A stretch of DNA of 64,000 nt from Procambarus clarkii (GCF_040958095.1 NC_091188.1:10752270-10816269), one strand, 5' to 3'; shown: positions 35,355-46,245, counted from the stretch's first letter. Numbers and translations are program-made. Notes: generated by a model from the sequence alone, not told the origin.

Positions 35355-35604
35355 ATATCTTGAGGTTATCTTGAGTTGATTTCGGGGCTTTAGTGTCCCC
35401 GCGGCCCTGTCCTTGACCAGGCCTCCACCCCCAGGAAGCAGCCCGTGACAGCTGACTAACACCCAGGTACCTATTTACTGCTAGGTAACAGGGGCGTTCA
35501 GGGTGAAAGAAACTTTGCCCATTTGTTTCTGCCTCGTGCGGGAATCGAACCCGCGCCACAGAATTACGAGTCCTGCGCGCTATCCACCAGGCTACGAGGC
35601 CCCC
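35355..35604 (-). mobile_element. tRNA-Thr-derived SINE (SINE-Thr), tail type 2
   Basis: Minus strand: an intact pseudo-tRNA head (35600-35531), then gaaacaaatgggcaaagttt c, cctgttacctagcagtaaat aggtacc, gtcagctgtcacgggctgct tcctgg, and a tail ggacagggccgcggggacac ... atcaactcaagataacctca. A second copy with another tail lies at 49.92-50.20 kb and a headless one at 37.47 kb. Confidence 0.85.
35531..35600 (-). tRNA. tRNA-Thr(CGU)-like head of a SINE (pseudo-tRNA)
   Basis: A 70-nt cloverleaf with acceptor GCCTCGT/ACGAGGC, box A TAGCCTGGTGG, an anticodon arm CAGGA-CTCGTAA-TTCTG (anticodon CGT) and a T arm GCGGG-TTCGATT-CCCGC. It is continuous with the SINE body and repeated elsewhere, so I read it as a SINE promoter rather than a functional tRNA gene. 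Confidence 0.55.
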
Positions 35605-36104
35605 TCATACATAAAAAAAGATTTTTAAATGATTTTTTCTACTACATCTTTTCACTTCCACCTTTCACTTCACCATTCTCCCTCCAGCTATTCACCCATC
35701 CCCCTGTTCACCCTACCTGCTCCCACTCTTCCACACTTCCCCTATTCTCTTGTTTGCTCTTTCCGGGTCTGCAAAGACAGAGATAGCCCTTTCCTCTCTC
35801 TGTGTGCAGTTTTACATTTTTTCTTTCTTTACAAAGGTTTTGGATCTCGCACTGTTCCGTCAGGTGCTCTTTTAAAAAAAGACTCCTACTGAAGTTATAT
35901 TCACATCTCTATTGTATCCTCAATTACATTCACATATTTAGTATATCGTCAACTATACATCCTTTCTATCTTTATACATTCACCCATCAATTCTATCCGC
36001 TGTTACATCCACACATCAGTTCTATCCTTCACGACATCCTCACATCTATTATAGCGTATCATCAGCTTCCTTAAGTATATCATATAATGATACAGTTTTA
36101 GTGA
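35605..36104. other. Unassigned pyrimidine-rich interval
   Basis: Mainly C/T on the plus strand with a weak repeat of cacatcagttctatcc words at 35890-36060. Several short Ser/Phe/Pro frames, none convincing. Confidence 0.45.
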
Positions 36105-36250
36105 AGGTTTGGTATTGGTGTTGGCCTTAGGGCCTGGTAACTTTTGGTTGGTTATCAAGGCATCCACCACAGCTTACTGACACACAAGCAGGTATTCCTA
36201 AGCCCTGAACACCAGGACCAAAGTAAACTATACAACAGTGAAGAGGTATT
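36105..36250 (-). repeat. Dispersed family T, minus copy
   Basis: tggtgttggccttagggcct, an ttatcaaggcatccaccac segment, cttactgacacacaagcagg and accaaagtaaact, i.e. family T in reverse, ending at the TA tract. Confidence 0.6.
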
Positions 36251-36256
36251 ACCTCT

Positions 36257-36258
<2 letters not shown>

Positions 36259-36336
<78 letters not shown>
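36259..36336. repeat. (TA)n microsatellite
   Basis: About 78 bp of TA preceding a truncated SINE-B 3' end. Confidence 0.95.
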
Positions 36337-36338
<2 letters not shown>

Positions 36339-36372
36339 CTGAAAACTCACACCCCAGAAGTGACTCGAACTT
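36337..36372 (-). mobile_element. SINE-B 3' fragment
   Basis: gactgaaaactcacacccca gaagtgactcgaac matches the body of the full minus copy next to it; it stops where cttgtcactcgaagtgacaa, a small palindrome, begins. Confidence 0.7.
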
Positions 36373-36390
36373 GTCACTCGAAGTGACAAG

Positions 36391-36502
36391 TGACTTAATC
36401 ACCTCATTCTTTGGGGCACACGTGAGGAACACAAATGCAAACAAGCCTGAATGGTCCCCAGGACTATATGCGACTGAAAACTCACACCCCAGAAGTGACT
36501 CG
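36391..36502. repeat. Direct repeat, copy 1 (with 36649-36746)
   Basis: atcacctcattctttggggc acacgtgaggaacacaaatg ... gcgactgaaaactcac is repeated almost exactly about 258 bp downstream. Confidence 0.85.
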
Positions 36503-36630
36503 AACCCATACTCCCAGGAGCAATGCTACTGGTAACTACAGGGCGCCTTAATCCGCTTGACCATCACGGCCGGACAAAAGGAAATGATAGCCGAAGCTAT
36601 TTGAACCACTTCCCCGCCGGCAACTCGGAT
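36434..36630 (-). mobile_element. tRNA-derived SINE-B, copy 2
   Basis: Minus strand: a leader aaatagcttcggctatcatt t, then gtccggccgtgatggtcaag with box A TGGTCAAGCGG, a long variable arm, box B GGTTCGAGTCA, then ctggggtgtgagttttcagt and gaccattcaggcttgtttgc. Confidence 0.8.
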
Positions 36631-36648
36631 GGTAATCTTGGGCATAGC

Positions 36649-36746
36649 ATTTTATCAAATCACCTCATTCTTTGGGGCACACGTGAGGAACACAAATGCA
36701 AACAAGCCTGAATGGTCCCCAGGACTATATGCGACTGAAAACTCAC
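36649..36746. repeat. Direct repeat, copy 2
   Basis: The second copy of the block at 36391, lying between the minus and plus SINE-B copies. Confidence 0.85.
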
Positions 36747-36750
36747 CCTT

Positions 36751-37036
<286 letters not shown>

Positions 37037-37289
37037 GCGCCGACCTTATTTTTTATCTCTTATTTCTCCCCAAATACTATAAAACAGAAAATACATTCAC
37101 GTTAAATATGTCAACCAAACGACAAAAATGACACAATGTACACTGTACACAAATGTACACGGGCCTAAGGGAAAGTACAGTGGTGCTTTCCACAAACACA
37201 CACACTGGCGCGAGTGTTGGTTGAGTACACTTAAGGCTATACTATGGATAGTTAAGATCCGCATCTCTATGAACTGTCTTCTTTTCCAG

Positions 37290-37329
37290 ATCAGGCGAGA
37301 AGCGTGATCCTTGCAGGAGACCAGAGAAG
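37290..37329 (+). other. Candidate 40-nt exon (weak)
   Basis: ctgtcttcttttccag (37274-37289) makes a strong acceptor; 40 nt, open in two frames (SGEKRDPCRRPEK or QARSVILAGDQR), are followed by gtaaga at 37330. No coding neighbour recognised; could be chance. Confidence 0.3.
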
Positions 37330-37466
37330 GTAAGACACTCTCTGATGAGTGGAGTTGGGTAGTGCTACACAATTACTTCCTCTGGGCGTCGTTTCGGGGT
37401 TGGGTAGTACTCCACTATAGGTTCCTCTGACATCACTACATACGGGGTTGTGCAGCTTGCAGGTTG

Positions 37467-37685
37467 TGGCAGAAGCAAATGGGCAAAGTTTCTTTCACCC
37501 TGGATGCCCCTGTTATCTAGCAGTAAATGAGTACCTTGGAGTTAGTCAGCTGTCACGGGCTGCTTCCTGGTGTGTGTGTGTGTGTGCGCGTGTGGTGGGG
37601 AGAAAAAAAAATAGTAAACAGTTGAGTGACAGTTGAGAGGCGAGCCGAAAGAGCAAAGCTCAACCCCCGCAAACACAACTAGGTG

Positions 37686-37690
<5 letters not shown>
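37467..37690 (+). mobile_element. SINE-Thr body fused to the (AC)n-LINE tail (headless)
   Basis: Starts gcagaagcaaatgggcaaag, runs through ctgtcacgggctgcttcctg gtgtgtgtg, then gtaaacagttgagtgacagt tgagaggcg, gctcaacccccgcaaacaca actaggtgagtac. The second half is the untranslated 3' tail of the LINE at 2.3 and 2.6 kb. Confidence 0.8.

Positions 37691-37775
<85 letters not shown>
37689..37775. repeat. (AC)n microsatellite between two element ends
   Basis: About 87 bp of AC. It follows the tail ctaggtgagtac and is followed at once by a LINE reverse transcriptase fragment. Confidence 0.95.
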
Positions 37776-37778
<3 letters not shown>

Positions 37779-37779
37779 G

Positions 37780-38245
37780 TACACAACCTTGTCAAGCACA
37801 AGACGAAACTGGAAAAAGTTCAGAGGTATGTCATTAGGCTAGTCCCAGAAATAAGAGACATGAGTTACGAGGAAAGGCTACGAGAAATGCACCTCACGAC
37901 ACTAGAAGACAGAAGAGTAAGGGGAGACATGATCACGACCTACTAAATTTTCAGAGGAATTGACTGGGTTGAAAAGGATAAACTATTTAAATTAACACAG
38001 GGGGATACGCGAACAAGGGGGACACAGGTGGAAACTGAGTACTCAAACGAGCCACAGGGACGTTAGAAAGAACTTTTTCAGTGTCAGAGTAGTTAACAGA
38101 TGGAATGCACTAGGGAGTGATGTGGTGGAGGCTGACTCTATACACAGTTTCAAATGTAGATATGATAGAGCCCAGTAGGCTCTATCATATCAGTTAAAGG
38201 CGGGACCAAAGAGCAAAAGTTCAACTTCCGCAAGTACAACCCCGA
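37780..38245 (+). mobile_element. (AC)n-linked LINE 3' fragment
   Basis: The same family as 2628-3478 on the plus strand. The coding part ends around 38180 and the tail aaaggcgggaccaaagagca lies at 38195-38245; the TAGGTGAGTAC end is lost. Confidence 0.8.
37785..38180 (+). pseudogene. LINE reverse transcriptase C-terminus, degraded
   Basis: LVKHKTKLEKVQRYVIRLV, MSYEERLREMHLTTLEDRRV, RGDMITTY-stop-IFRGID, KLFKLTQGDTRTRGTQ, then an FFSVRVV-like block broken by frameshifts and SIHSFKCRYDRA. This is the end of the reverse transcriptase, aligning block for block with the minus-strand copy at 2.78-3.46 kb. Confidence 0.8.
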
Positions 38246-38558
38246 GCTCTTCTGTCTTCCAGCGATGTGAGGTGCTGTTTAAACAGCCTTTCCTCATAAC
38301 TCATGCCTCTTAGTTCTAGGACTAGCCTAGTGGCATACCTTGTGTTTCCTTGTGTTGAGTATTTCTTTAGATGAGGGTTCCATTCCGGGGCATCATATGG
38401 GTCTCACATAGTTGTACATAGCATTTGTAAGGGTCTTTTGTCCAAGTTCTTGATTACTGTCCGGACCCTGGCTAATCTAACAAAAGCTGTCGACATTATT
38501 AGCATACTGTGAGCCTCTGGCATTAAATTTGAGGTAAATGTCTACTGCAAATTTTTCT

Positions 38559-38561
<3 letters not shown>
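38246..38561 (-). other. Possible LINE remnant on the opposite strand
   Basis: On the minus strand fragments such as a RGMSYEERLFK-like block (aactcatgcctcttag region) and a THLKKYSTQG-like stretch hint at another decayed reverse transcriptase end, in the opposite orientation to 37.78-38.25 kb. Confidence 0.35.

Positions 38562-38642
<81 letters not shown>
38562..38642. repeat. (TA)n microsatellite
   Basis: About 81 bp of TA. Confidence 0.95.
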
Positions 38643-38644
<2 letters not shown>

Positions 38645-39279
38645 GGTGAAAGGAATCGTGTATTGTTTATCCCCTCCTCTTATATCTTTATTCCGCTATA
38701 CAGCCAGCTGTTGAAAGCCTACTAACGACTTAGGGTCGGATACACTAAAAGAGGTTATAACATCAAGAACCCGGTTACTGGATCTAAGTGGCCGTAACAT
38801 ATGAGAATGTGGAGGCATCTGCAAGGTCTCGGTAACACTGGTGAATGTAACAGTAATATAGACACACAATGATTGTGGACGCATATCGAATGTCGCAGTA
38901 AAGTGGAATGTTTGTTGTACCAACTGAGTTATCCCAGGCCATGAGTGATTATGTAATTTAAATGTAAATAATTATGATGATTTTTTACGATGTTTTTTCT
39001 TTTATTTTTTTTTAATTTTAAATTTGTTAATTTTCTATAATTGCGAGGTATGATGTTTTTTCCTGAATTTGAACATCCGGATCAAAGTAGGTATAACGTG
39101 TACTGCCACTTCTGTCTCCCACTAAACATTGGAACATAAAACTAAATAAAACCTGCGAATACCTCCCAAATGCATTCACACACGTCTGCGTTACACTGGA
39201 AACACTCCAGTGTTTGCAGTCCATCATGTCACTCGGTAATTCCATCGTGGCATGAAGACATGAGAATATATCACTCTGC
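38643..39279. other. Unassigned interval
   Basis: No recognised features; T-rich around 38990-39040. Confidence 0.4.
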
Positions 39280-39612
39280 ACGACCTGCCAGACACGACCC
39301 GTCAGACACGACCAGCCAGACACGACCCCCCAGACACGACCCGTCAGACACGACCTGCCAGACACGACCCGTCAGACCCGACCCGCTAGACATGACCCGC
39401 CAGACACGTCCCGTCAGACACGACCCGCTAGACATGACCCGCCAGACATGACCCGTCAGATACGACCTGCCAGACACGACCCGTCAGACACGACCCGCTA
39501 GACATGACCCGCCAGACATGACCCGTCAGATACGACCTGCCAGACACGACCCGTCAGACCCGACCCGCTAGACATGACCCGCCAGACATGACCCGTCAGA
39601 CACAACCTGCCA
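39280..39612 (+). repeat. ~14-bp minisatellite, ~24 copies
   Basis: The unit cagacacgacccgt alternates with cagacacgacctgc, agacatgacccgc and ctagacatgaccc variants. A larger block (cgacccgctagacatgaccc onward) recurs at about 39362, 39420 and 39480, so a second-order period of about 60-70 bp is present. Confidence 0.9.
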
Positions 39613-39697
39613 GTAACTAATTATACAGCGTGAACCAAGATTTGTCTTCATCTGTTTCCACTGAAACACAATAATGCTAAAATATTTTATTTGATAT

Positions 39698-39957
39698 ATA
39701 CAAGAGTTCTTACAGTCTTGTAAAGCAACTAGCACGCAGAGCGTGTCGGGCAGGTCCTTAATCCTAATTTTTTTCCCGGAATACGACTCGCCAAATCGTT
39801 TGACAACCAGGTAAACCATTTACTGCCGGGTGAACAGAGGCGAACAACTAAGGATTGGTGTCTAGTCAATCCTCCCATGGTAGGATAAGAACCCGGGCCA
39901 AATCGCTCGCGAAGCGCCGGGCGAGGGTCTTACCACTGCGCCACGGGGACTGCATGT
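39698..39957 (-). mobile_element. tRNA-derived SINE-C, copy 2
   Basis: Minus strand: box A TGGCGCAGTGG, ctcgcccggcgcttcgcgag, box B GGGTTCTTATCC (degenerate), ggaggattgactagacacca, and a tail ending actcttgtatata. Confidence 0.75.
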
Positions 39958-40782
39958 AGCGCAGTTCCCAGTTTTACTACAATCGTGGTGGATAGATTTT
40001 GAAATGGTAAATGTAGAGGAGTTAATATCCAGAGCCTTAAAAGCCTTAAAACTCACTACCAAACCAAAGTATGTTTAAGGATAACACAAATAAACAATAA
40101 TAAAAAAAATGAACAGGGTCACCAATACCATATTTTGTTTTTAAAGCAGTCGTGTACTCATTTAAACGAATGTAGGCTTCCGCAATTTTCCCGTTTGTAA
40201 CCGAGTTTGTTACAGCTCCATTTCTCATATCGCCCGGCCGTGGGACCTTCGTTTGAGTGTCGCATGGAGGAATTCCCTGGTAAAGGCTTTCACACGCTCT
40301 TTGCCATTCTCTCTCTCTCTGTAGGCTCGGCTTTACGCTCTGGCACTCTGAAGTCCACGCAATATCAACGTCACCCGCAGGCGAAAACTCATTTTCTTGC
40401 CTCCCGGCGCACCTCAAAGGTTTGTTTAGGAACTTTAGAGTTTGCGTTTATATTCTGCGCTGTTGCCTTTCCTCTTTACTATAGATTATTTTTTGAGTTC
40501 CGCGGCGTTTCTCTACTAATCACCATTTTTTTGTTTTTAATATTTCATCAGTTCTCCAACCTCCCATTTTCTCCCTATTTCAATAATTTATGAAAGATGG
40601 TTGGCAATTTATATGACTGGGGCGGGGGTCATCTAATGTCTCCTTACATAAGGGTACCTAAGGGGAGCCCCTTAAGGGTCGGTAGGACACGAGTGCTGCG
40701 TTTTTGAACTCCTCTCTTCTTGCAATCAAGTTAATGAAACTCATGGCAAAGAAACTAATGATTAATGAAGGGGATATTGTTT
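39958..40782. other. Unassigned interval
   Basis: Two opposite frames of 123-128 codons overlap at 40046-40593. The plus frame is Phe/Leu/Ser-rich; the minus frame has no known motif. No splice-supported gene is visible. Confidence 0.45.
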
Positions 40783-40816
40783 ACAACGTTTCGTTCCACT
40801 CTGGAACATCTTCAAG
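40783..40816 (-). other. Hammerhead-like segment, minus strand
   Basis: Minus strand: CTTGAAGAT, then a clean hairpin GTTCCA...TGGAAC, then GAAACGTTGTAAAC. Stem II and GAAAC are intact; the CUGAUGA box is altered. It lies about 0.5 kb 3' of the PLE endonuclease remnant at 41.28-41.61 kb on the same strand, as expected for a PLE terminal repeat. Confidence 0.4.
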
Positions 40817-40825
40817 CATGGAGTG

Positions 40826-41085
40826 AATATACAAGTTGATTGCTTGATGAAGATTAAGCCATCCAAGAGATGGCACGGGCATGAATAGCCCGTAAGTGGT
40901 GGCCCTTTTGAGCCATTACCAGTATCAAAAGATGATACTGGAGATCTGTGGAGGCGCAACCGCACCCTGCGTGACGGGAGATGTCAGGGAGATGACGGGA
41001 GATGACGGGAGATATACAAGTTGATTGCTTGATGAAGATTAAGCCATCCAAGAGGTGTCACAGGCATGAATAGCCCGTAAGGGAA
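40826..41085 (+). repeat. Dispersed family P, tandem pair
   Basis: gttgattgcttgatgaagat taagccatccaagag ... ggcatgaatagcccgtaag occurs at 40836-40895 and again at 41019-41082. Between them is a gatgacgggagatgacggga short repeat. Relatives at 14.41 kb (plus) and 63.22 kb (minus). Confidence 0.75.
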
Positions 41086-41162
41086 TGAATATACAGGGTG
41101 AAAATTTGTGTTGAATACACATGTGAGAGAGGTGAAGTTGTGTGTGTGTGTGGGGGGGGGGG

Positions 41163-41250
41163 AGTTATCTTGCGATAATTTCAGAATTCAACGTCCCCAG
41201 AGCCCGGTCCTCGACCAGGCCTCCTGGTCGAGGAGGCCTGGGGTAAGGTG
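41163..41250 (-). mobile_element. SINE-Thr type-2 tail remnant
   Basis: ttatcttgcgataatttcag, tccccagagcccggtcctcg and accaggcctcc correspond to the tail of the SINE at 35.36 kb, followed by a ggcctcctggtcgaggaggc palindrome. Confidence 0.6.
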
Positions 41251-41282
41251 AAGTAATCACACATAGGTAAACAAATATAATG

Positions 41283-41610
41283 GGGGCTGGAATCCAATCA
41301 AACAATTGGTAAGGCGGTGGGCGGAGGGGAACTCGGCAGAGATGTCGTTATACCCGGTGCTGTATGGTGAGGGGGCTGGAATTCCAGACCTCTCCTCCTT
41401 TGATCACTGGTGTGTGTAATGATTTTGGTGTCCGTGTCCTGGTAATTAAGGATGGTACTTTGGTGTCGAGAGTGGTGGTGCTTAAATCCTCCTCGTCCTC
41501 CTTCTTGCAAATGATGTGTCTTCTCAGAGTACCATTAGTGTGTCCAATATAGTTTACATGTCGGAGCATAGTGTCTAGAATTGGACGCGTGTTGGTATGC
41601 TTCATCAGTA
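41283..41610 (-). pseudogene. GIY-YIG endonuclease of a second PLE family (PLE-B), frameshifted
   Basis: Minus strand: VNYIGHTNGTLRRHI (YIG motif and conserved Arg), then a His-rich region, an ITRTRTPKSLHTP segment and, in the other frame, IITHTSDQRRRGLEF and SLPSSPPPTALP. The order fits a decapod PLE endonuclease C-terminus in which QRRLxIxEA would carry the catalytic Glu, here destroyed by shifts. Clearly different in sequence from PLE-A. Confidence 0.55.
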
Positions 41611-41790
41611 CACCTCAGTTTGCCAGAGGTGGCAGAAATGTTATTTTTCATAATGACAAATTCTTGAGTTTTCATTGCAGGGTTTTCCAGTTCACGTCAA
41701 TTATATTCCGTAACACCTTTTCATCCTTCTTACAGCCCTTAGTATATTTTCACAGTAAATGTGTTCTTAGAGGATTGATTGTTAATCACT

Positions 41791-43332
41791 CTTCAACAGC
41801 AACAGTAGTCCCCACCAGCAACAGTAGCCCCTCCAGCAACAGTAGCCCCACCACCAACAGTAGCCCCACCACCAACAGTAGCCCCACCACCAACAGTAGC
41901 CCCCCACCACCAACAGTAGCCCCCACCACCAACAGTAGTCCACCAGCAACAGTAGTCCCATCAGCAACAGTAGCCCCACCAGCAACAGTAGCCCCGCCAG
42001 CTACACTAGCCCCACCAGCAACAGTAGTCCCACCAGCAACAGTAGTCCCACCAGCAACAGTAGCCCCACCACCAACACTAGCCCCACCACCAACACTAGC
42101 CCCACCACCAACACTAGCCCCACCACCAACAGTAGTCCCACCAGCAACAGTAGCCCCACCAGCAACAGTAGCCCCACCACCAACACTAGCCCCACCACCA
42201 ACACTAGCCCCACCACCAACAGTAGTCCCACCAGCAACAGTAGTCCCACCAGCAACAGTAGTCCCACCAGCAACAGTAGCCCCACCAGCAACAGTAGCCC
42301 CACCACCAACACTAGCCCCACCACCAACACTAGCCCCACCACCAACAGTAGCCCCACCACCAACACTAGCCCCACCACCAACAGTAGTCCCACCAGCAAC
42401 AGTAGTCCCACCAGCAACACTAGCCCCACCACCAACACTAGCCCCACCAGCAACAGTAGCCCCACCACCAACAGTAGTCCCACCAGCAACAGTAGCCCCA
42501 CCAGCAACAGTAGCCCCACCAGCAACAGTAACCCCACCAGCAACAGTAGCCCCACCAGCAACAGTAGCCCCACCAGCAACAGTAGCCCCACCAGCAACAG
42601 TAGCCCCACCAGCAACAGTAGCCCCACCAGCAACAGTAGTCCCACCACCAACAGTAGCCCCACCAGCAACAGTAGTCCCACCACCAACAGTAGCCCCACC
42701 AGCAACAGTAGTCCCACCACCAACACTAGCCCCACCAGCAACAGTAGTCCCACCAGCAACAGTAGTCCCACCAGTAACAGTAGTCCCACCAGCAACAGTA
42801 GCCCCACCAGCAACAGTAGCCCCACCAGCAACAGTAGTCCCACCACCAACAGTAGCCCCACCACCAACAGTAGTCCCACCAGCAACAGTAGTCCCACCAG
42901 CAACACTAGCCCCACCACCAACACTAGCCCCACCAGCAACAGTAGCCCCACCACCAACTGTAGTCCCACCAGCAACAGTAGCCCCACCAGCAACAGTAGC
43001 CCCACCAGCAACAGTAGCCCCACCAGCAACAGTAGCCCCACCAGCAACAGTAGCCCCACCAGCAACAGTAGTCCCACCACCAACAGTAGCCCCACCAGCA
43101 ACAGTAGTCCCACCACCAACAGTAGCCCCACCAGCAACAGTAGTCCCACCACCAACACTAGCCCCACCAGCAACAGTAGTCCCACCAGCAACAGTAGTCC
43201 CACCAGTAACAGTAGTCCCACCAGCAACAGTAGCCCCACCAGCAACAGTAGCCCCACCAGCAACAGTAGTCCCACCACCAACAGTAGCCCCACCACCAAC
43301 AGTAGTCCCACCAGCAACAGTAGTAGCCCTCA
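41791..43332 (+). repeat. 18-bp minisatellite, ~85 copies, with higher-order duplication
   Basis: The unit gccccaccagcaacagta varies at three positions (accagc/accacc, acagta/acacta, gccccacc/gtcccacc). With a unit of 18 bases and no stops, a 617-codon plus frame (Ala/Pro/Thr/Val) and two long minus frames (Gly/Ala/Thr/Val and Leu/Val/Gly) stay open. A block of 27 units from 42411 recurs from 42897 as 24 units with the same variant order. Confidence 0.95.
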
Positions 43333-43345
43333 CCAACAAAACAGT

Positions 43346-43984
43346 ACCCTGCTCTCCGAGGATTGATTATACAGTCTTCTCCACACAACAGCAACGCATA
43401 AATTTCACAAGCCTGTCAAAGTAATTTTAATTTCACGCAAGAGTACTCCAGGAGATTACAACAGGTGAGAGCTGTGGGGGTGAGGTGTTGTGGTGGTCAG
43501 TTGTAAGGCTGTTCTAGGGTGAGGGGGGGGGGAAGGATGTGGTAGAGTGAGAAGAGGGTATTGTTAGGCTGCAGGATCTCCCCTACACTCCGCATGTGCA
43601 GGATAGATGTAATTGTTAAGGAAATAATCAAAATAAGGTCTGATAAAGTCGTTTTGTGCTCTCTGTAATCCTTTTTGCGCTACCGCTCACAGGATGAGTA
43701 TGGGGTGCCCAATAAATCACCGCTCACTGGATGAGTATAGGGTGCACAATAAAGTACTCACGTGAGTGCAGGATCTATTTGAGTGACCCCTTTGGGCGTC
43801 TGTCCTCGTTATCACAGTATTTGTTTTTGTTTTAAATATCATCCACGTAAGAACAAGGCCCCGCACAACCTTACCTTCTTTAGTCTATCATCCAGTTAGA
43901 ACTGCTCTTACGTTTTCTGTAAAACCCAAGATGACTTTTTTTTTTTTTGGTAAACTCTGGATCACTTTAAACATTTCCGCTTGA
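43346..43984. other. Unassigned interval
   Basis: cgctcactggatgagtatag and cgctcacaggatgagtatgg form a small direct duplication at 43685-43745. G-rich run near 43525. Otherwise nothing recognised. Confidence 0.45.
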
Positions 43985-44200
43985 ATAATGCATAGTATTT
44001 TGACGTCAAAATCGCCAACGTGAAAATATAATGTACTGTAAATCACAGCGGCTCTCAAAATTGACTGACTGCTACGTTTTCTATTCGTGGGGTACTCGGT
44101 TAAGTTTGGTTCGTAAATTTTATTTTAGCACGTCATTTTCGTGACGGGGAGGCGAAAAAGTTAGAAAAATATTTCTAACTTAGCTTTTAAACAACCTGCT
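43985..44200 (+). repeat. Interspersed repeat family R1
   Basis: gcatagtattttgacgtcaa aatcgcc, aatcacagcggctctcaaa, acgttttctattcgtggggt, cggttaagtttggtt and acgtcattttcgtgacggg. The first half matches 62.15-62.26 kb and window start, the second half 890-1040. Confidence 0.6.
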
Positions 44201-44739
44201 TAAGCAATCATATATGTGGCATAAAGAAGACAGATACAAAACTTCGCTCCGAAGCTCTGGTATAGAGATTTCACAGGTTGATCTCATTAGAGGTGATTAC
44301 TCTAATCAACGGTTGGCTGGTATGCAAATTTGACACTAATGAGAAAGGCGTGCTTGTAGGTGCCTTTATATGTAAATATTGTTCTTTATTCTAATCTATT
44401 GTACATGCATTCAAGTAATAATTCTCAATAATTAGCAGTAAACACTATGTTATTATTTTGTATGAAATAAAGCACCACAATTAAAGAAGAAATTGAACTT
44501 TCATTTATCTCTCAAGGAAGTGTAAGTCATTCTAGGGCTCCTTTACGTTGACTATTCTGGGGTCTGTGAATGCAAGATTAACTTACAGCAATACTCCTTA
44601 ACATGTCGCCTGCCCCGGATCCTATTTCCCTTGGTCTCAGCCCCATCTGGCCAGCTCCACCAGTCGTCCACTGCACACTTAGTGGCAGTGAGGTCTGGCA
44701 CCACAGGGGCATATATGCACAGAGAGGTGTATATTCCAG

Positions 44740-44860
44740 TTTCCCTATGTATATATATATACAGAGTTTGGTTTAGTGCTGGACTAAATTACACGTGCTG
44801 GTTGGTCAGTACGCTGTTGTAGTGGCCTTAATAATCCACTTAATAATACATTAAAGGTTT
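44740..44860 (+). repeat. Dispersed family T copy
   Basis: ccctatgtatatatatatac agagtttggtttagtgctgg ... cgtgctggttggtcagtacg ctgttgtagtggccttaata atcc, a short family T copy. Confidence 0.7.
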
Positions 44861-45186
44861 TGAATATTGGTCTTGATTAAGTTATCTGATTTCTTAGGCG
44901 TTATAGAGCTATGTTAGGTTAGATTAGTTTAGGTTTGGCTAAGTTAGGTTAGATTGGGTAAATATTGATTAGGTTCGGTTTGGTTAGATTAAATAATGTA
45001 AGGTGGTTTAGCTAGGCTAGTTAGGATATATTTTCACAACGAGGTGAACATGTGTAAAAACACGTCTCGAGGAAAGATACAGTTTGTCACAGATGTGACT
45101 TATCCTCCCGTTGATAAAGCAAAACATCAACACCTGATGAATCCGCCCTTGAATGATTGTTGACTGGATTTTGAGTCTGAATAGGA

Positions 45187-45372
45187 ACAGTGACGCCAAG
45201 AACAGTGAGGCCAGGAACAGTGACGCCAAGAACAGTGACGCCAAGAACAGGGATGCCAAGAGCAGTGACGCCAAGAACAGTGACGCCAAGAACAGTGACT
45301 CAAAGAACAGTGACGCCAAGAACAGTGACTCAAAGAACAGTGACGCCAAGAACAGTGACGCCAGGAACAGTG
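45187..45372 (+). repeat. 15-bp minisatellite, ~12 copies
   Basis: The unit gacgccaagaacagt recurs with variants gaggccagg, gatgccaag and gactcaaag. Multiple-of-three length opens NSDAK (plus) and FLASL (minus) frames, neither a gene. Confidence 0.9.
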
Positions 45373-45454
45373 TAGAGACACCTGAGGGGTGTACGAGCGT
45401 CCTGTCCTCGACCAATCCCTTAAAATAGAGACGTATTATGGAAAATGAGAGCAA

Positions 45455-45800
45455 TATTGACGTTTTCTAAGCTTCGGCCTTGATAGGTTAGGTGGGTTGC
45501 TCGGGTTCGCACGTTGCTGGTCAGGTAAAACAGTTGTATATATTTTACGGAGTGCCAAGTCGAGGGAACGAGTGGTGGGTATAGGCAGCCCGTCCTCCTG
45601 AGGTTACCGAACGTCAAGAAACTGTCGTATTAAAATGCCCCTTTTCCTAACCAACGAGAGGACCCAAAACAGAAAACGGGACAGTATGTTAAATTTTTTG
45701 CGGGCCGCTTCCATTTTCTAGTACGACAATTTTTGGCCTTAGGTGGAGTGTACGTCAAAATGCGACGTGTTATTAGGAGGGCGGGTTGGGGTACGGGAAA
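45455..45800. mobile_element. R1/M2-type repeat cluster
   Basis: 45455-45540 has acgttttctaagcttcgg and gttaggtgggttgctcgg like the window start. 45587-45800 has cagcccgtcctcctgaggtt, gaggacccaaaacagaaaac, acgacaatttttggcctta and gcgggttggggtacg, a diverged M2 element. Confidence 0.55.
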
Positions 45801-45894
45801 CAAAAAAAACAGATATTCTGTATTAAGACGTCAGTTGCATGTTGTATTATTCCTGCCATCAATCAACGTTCAACAAGGGATATATACACACATC

Positions 45895-46245
45895 GGGAGG
45901 TGTGTGTGTGTACCTCGCTTCTCGGTGTATAAACACTTGAGAGTTTACTTTAGTCCTGCAACTATGTTCAGGAGTTAAGTATACTGCTGGTCAATGATTA
46001 AGCTGTTGTTGCCTTAATAACCTTGCAGCGGTTGATAGGAATTAAGCCCATCGCCAAGCCTGTTTCCAACAGAGAAGTGGTATACAGATTCTCGGTGTAT
46101 ATGTACACTCAAGAGTTTACTTCAGAATGTACTCTGTTCAGGACCATGGTATACTTTAGAGTACAGGTTGGTCAGAACCCTATCATGGTGACCAGTATTC
46201 TCCGTCGGTTGATGGGCCCTAAATTCAGTTTGATATCGTCATCAT
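45895..46245 (+). repeat. Dispersed family T, two adjacent copies
   Basis: cttctcggtgtataaacact tgagagtttactttagtcc at 45919 and a second start at 46092 (tctcggtgtatatgtacact), each followed by the tgttcagga/ggttggtcag/ggttgatagg series. Confidence 0.7.

Noticed and set aside
41571..43424. 617-codon Ala/Pro/Thr/Val-rich plus-strand frame (mucin-like)
   Set aside because: It coincides with an 18-bp tandem repeat; two opposite-strand frames are equally open and there are no flanking coding signals.
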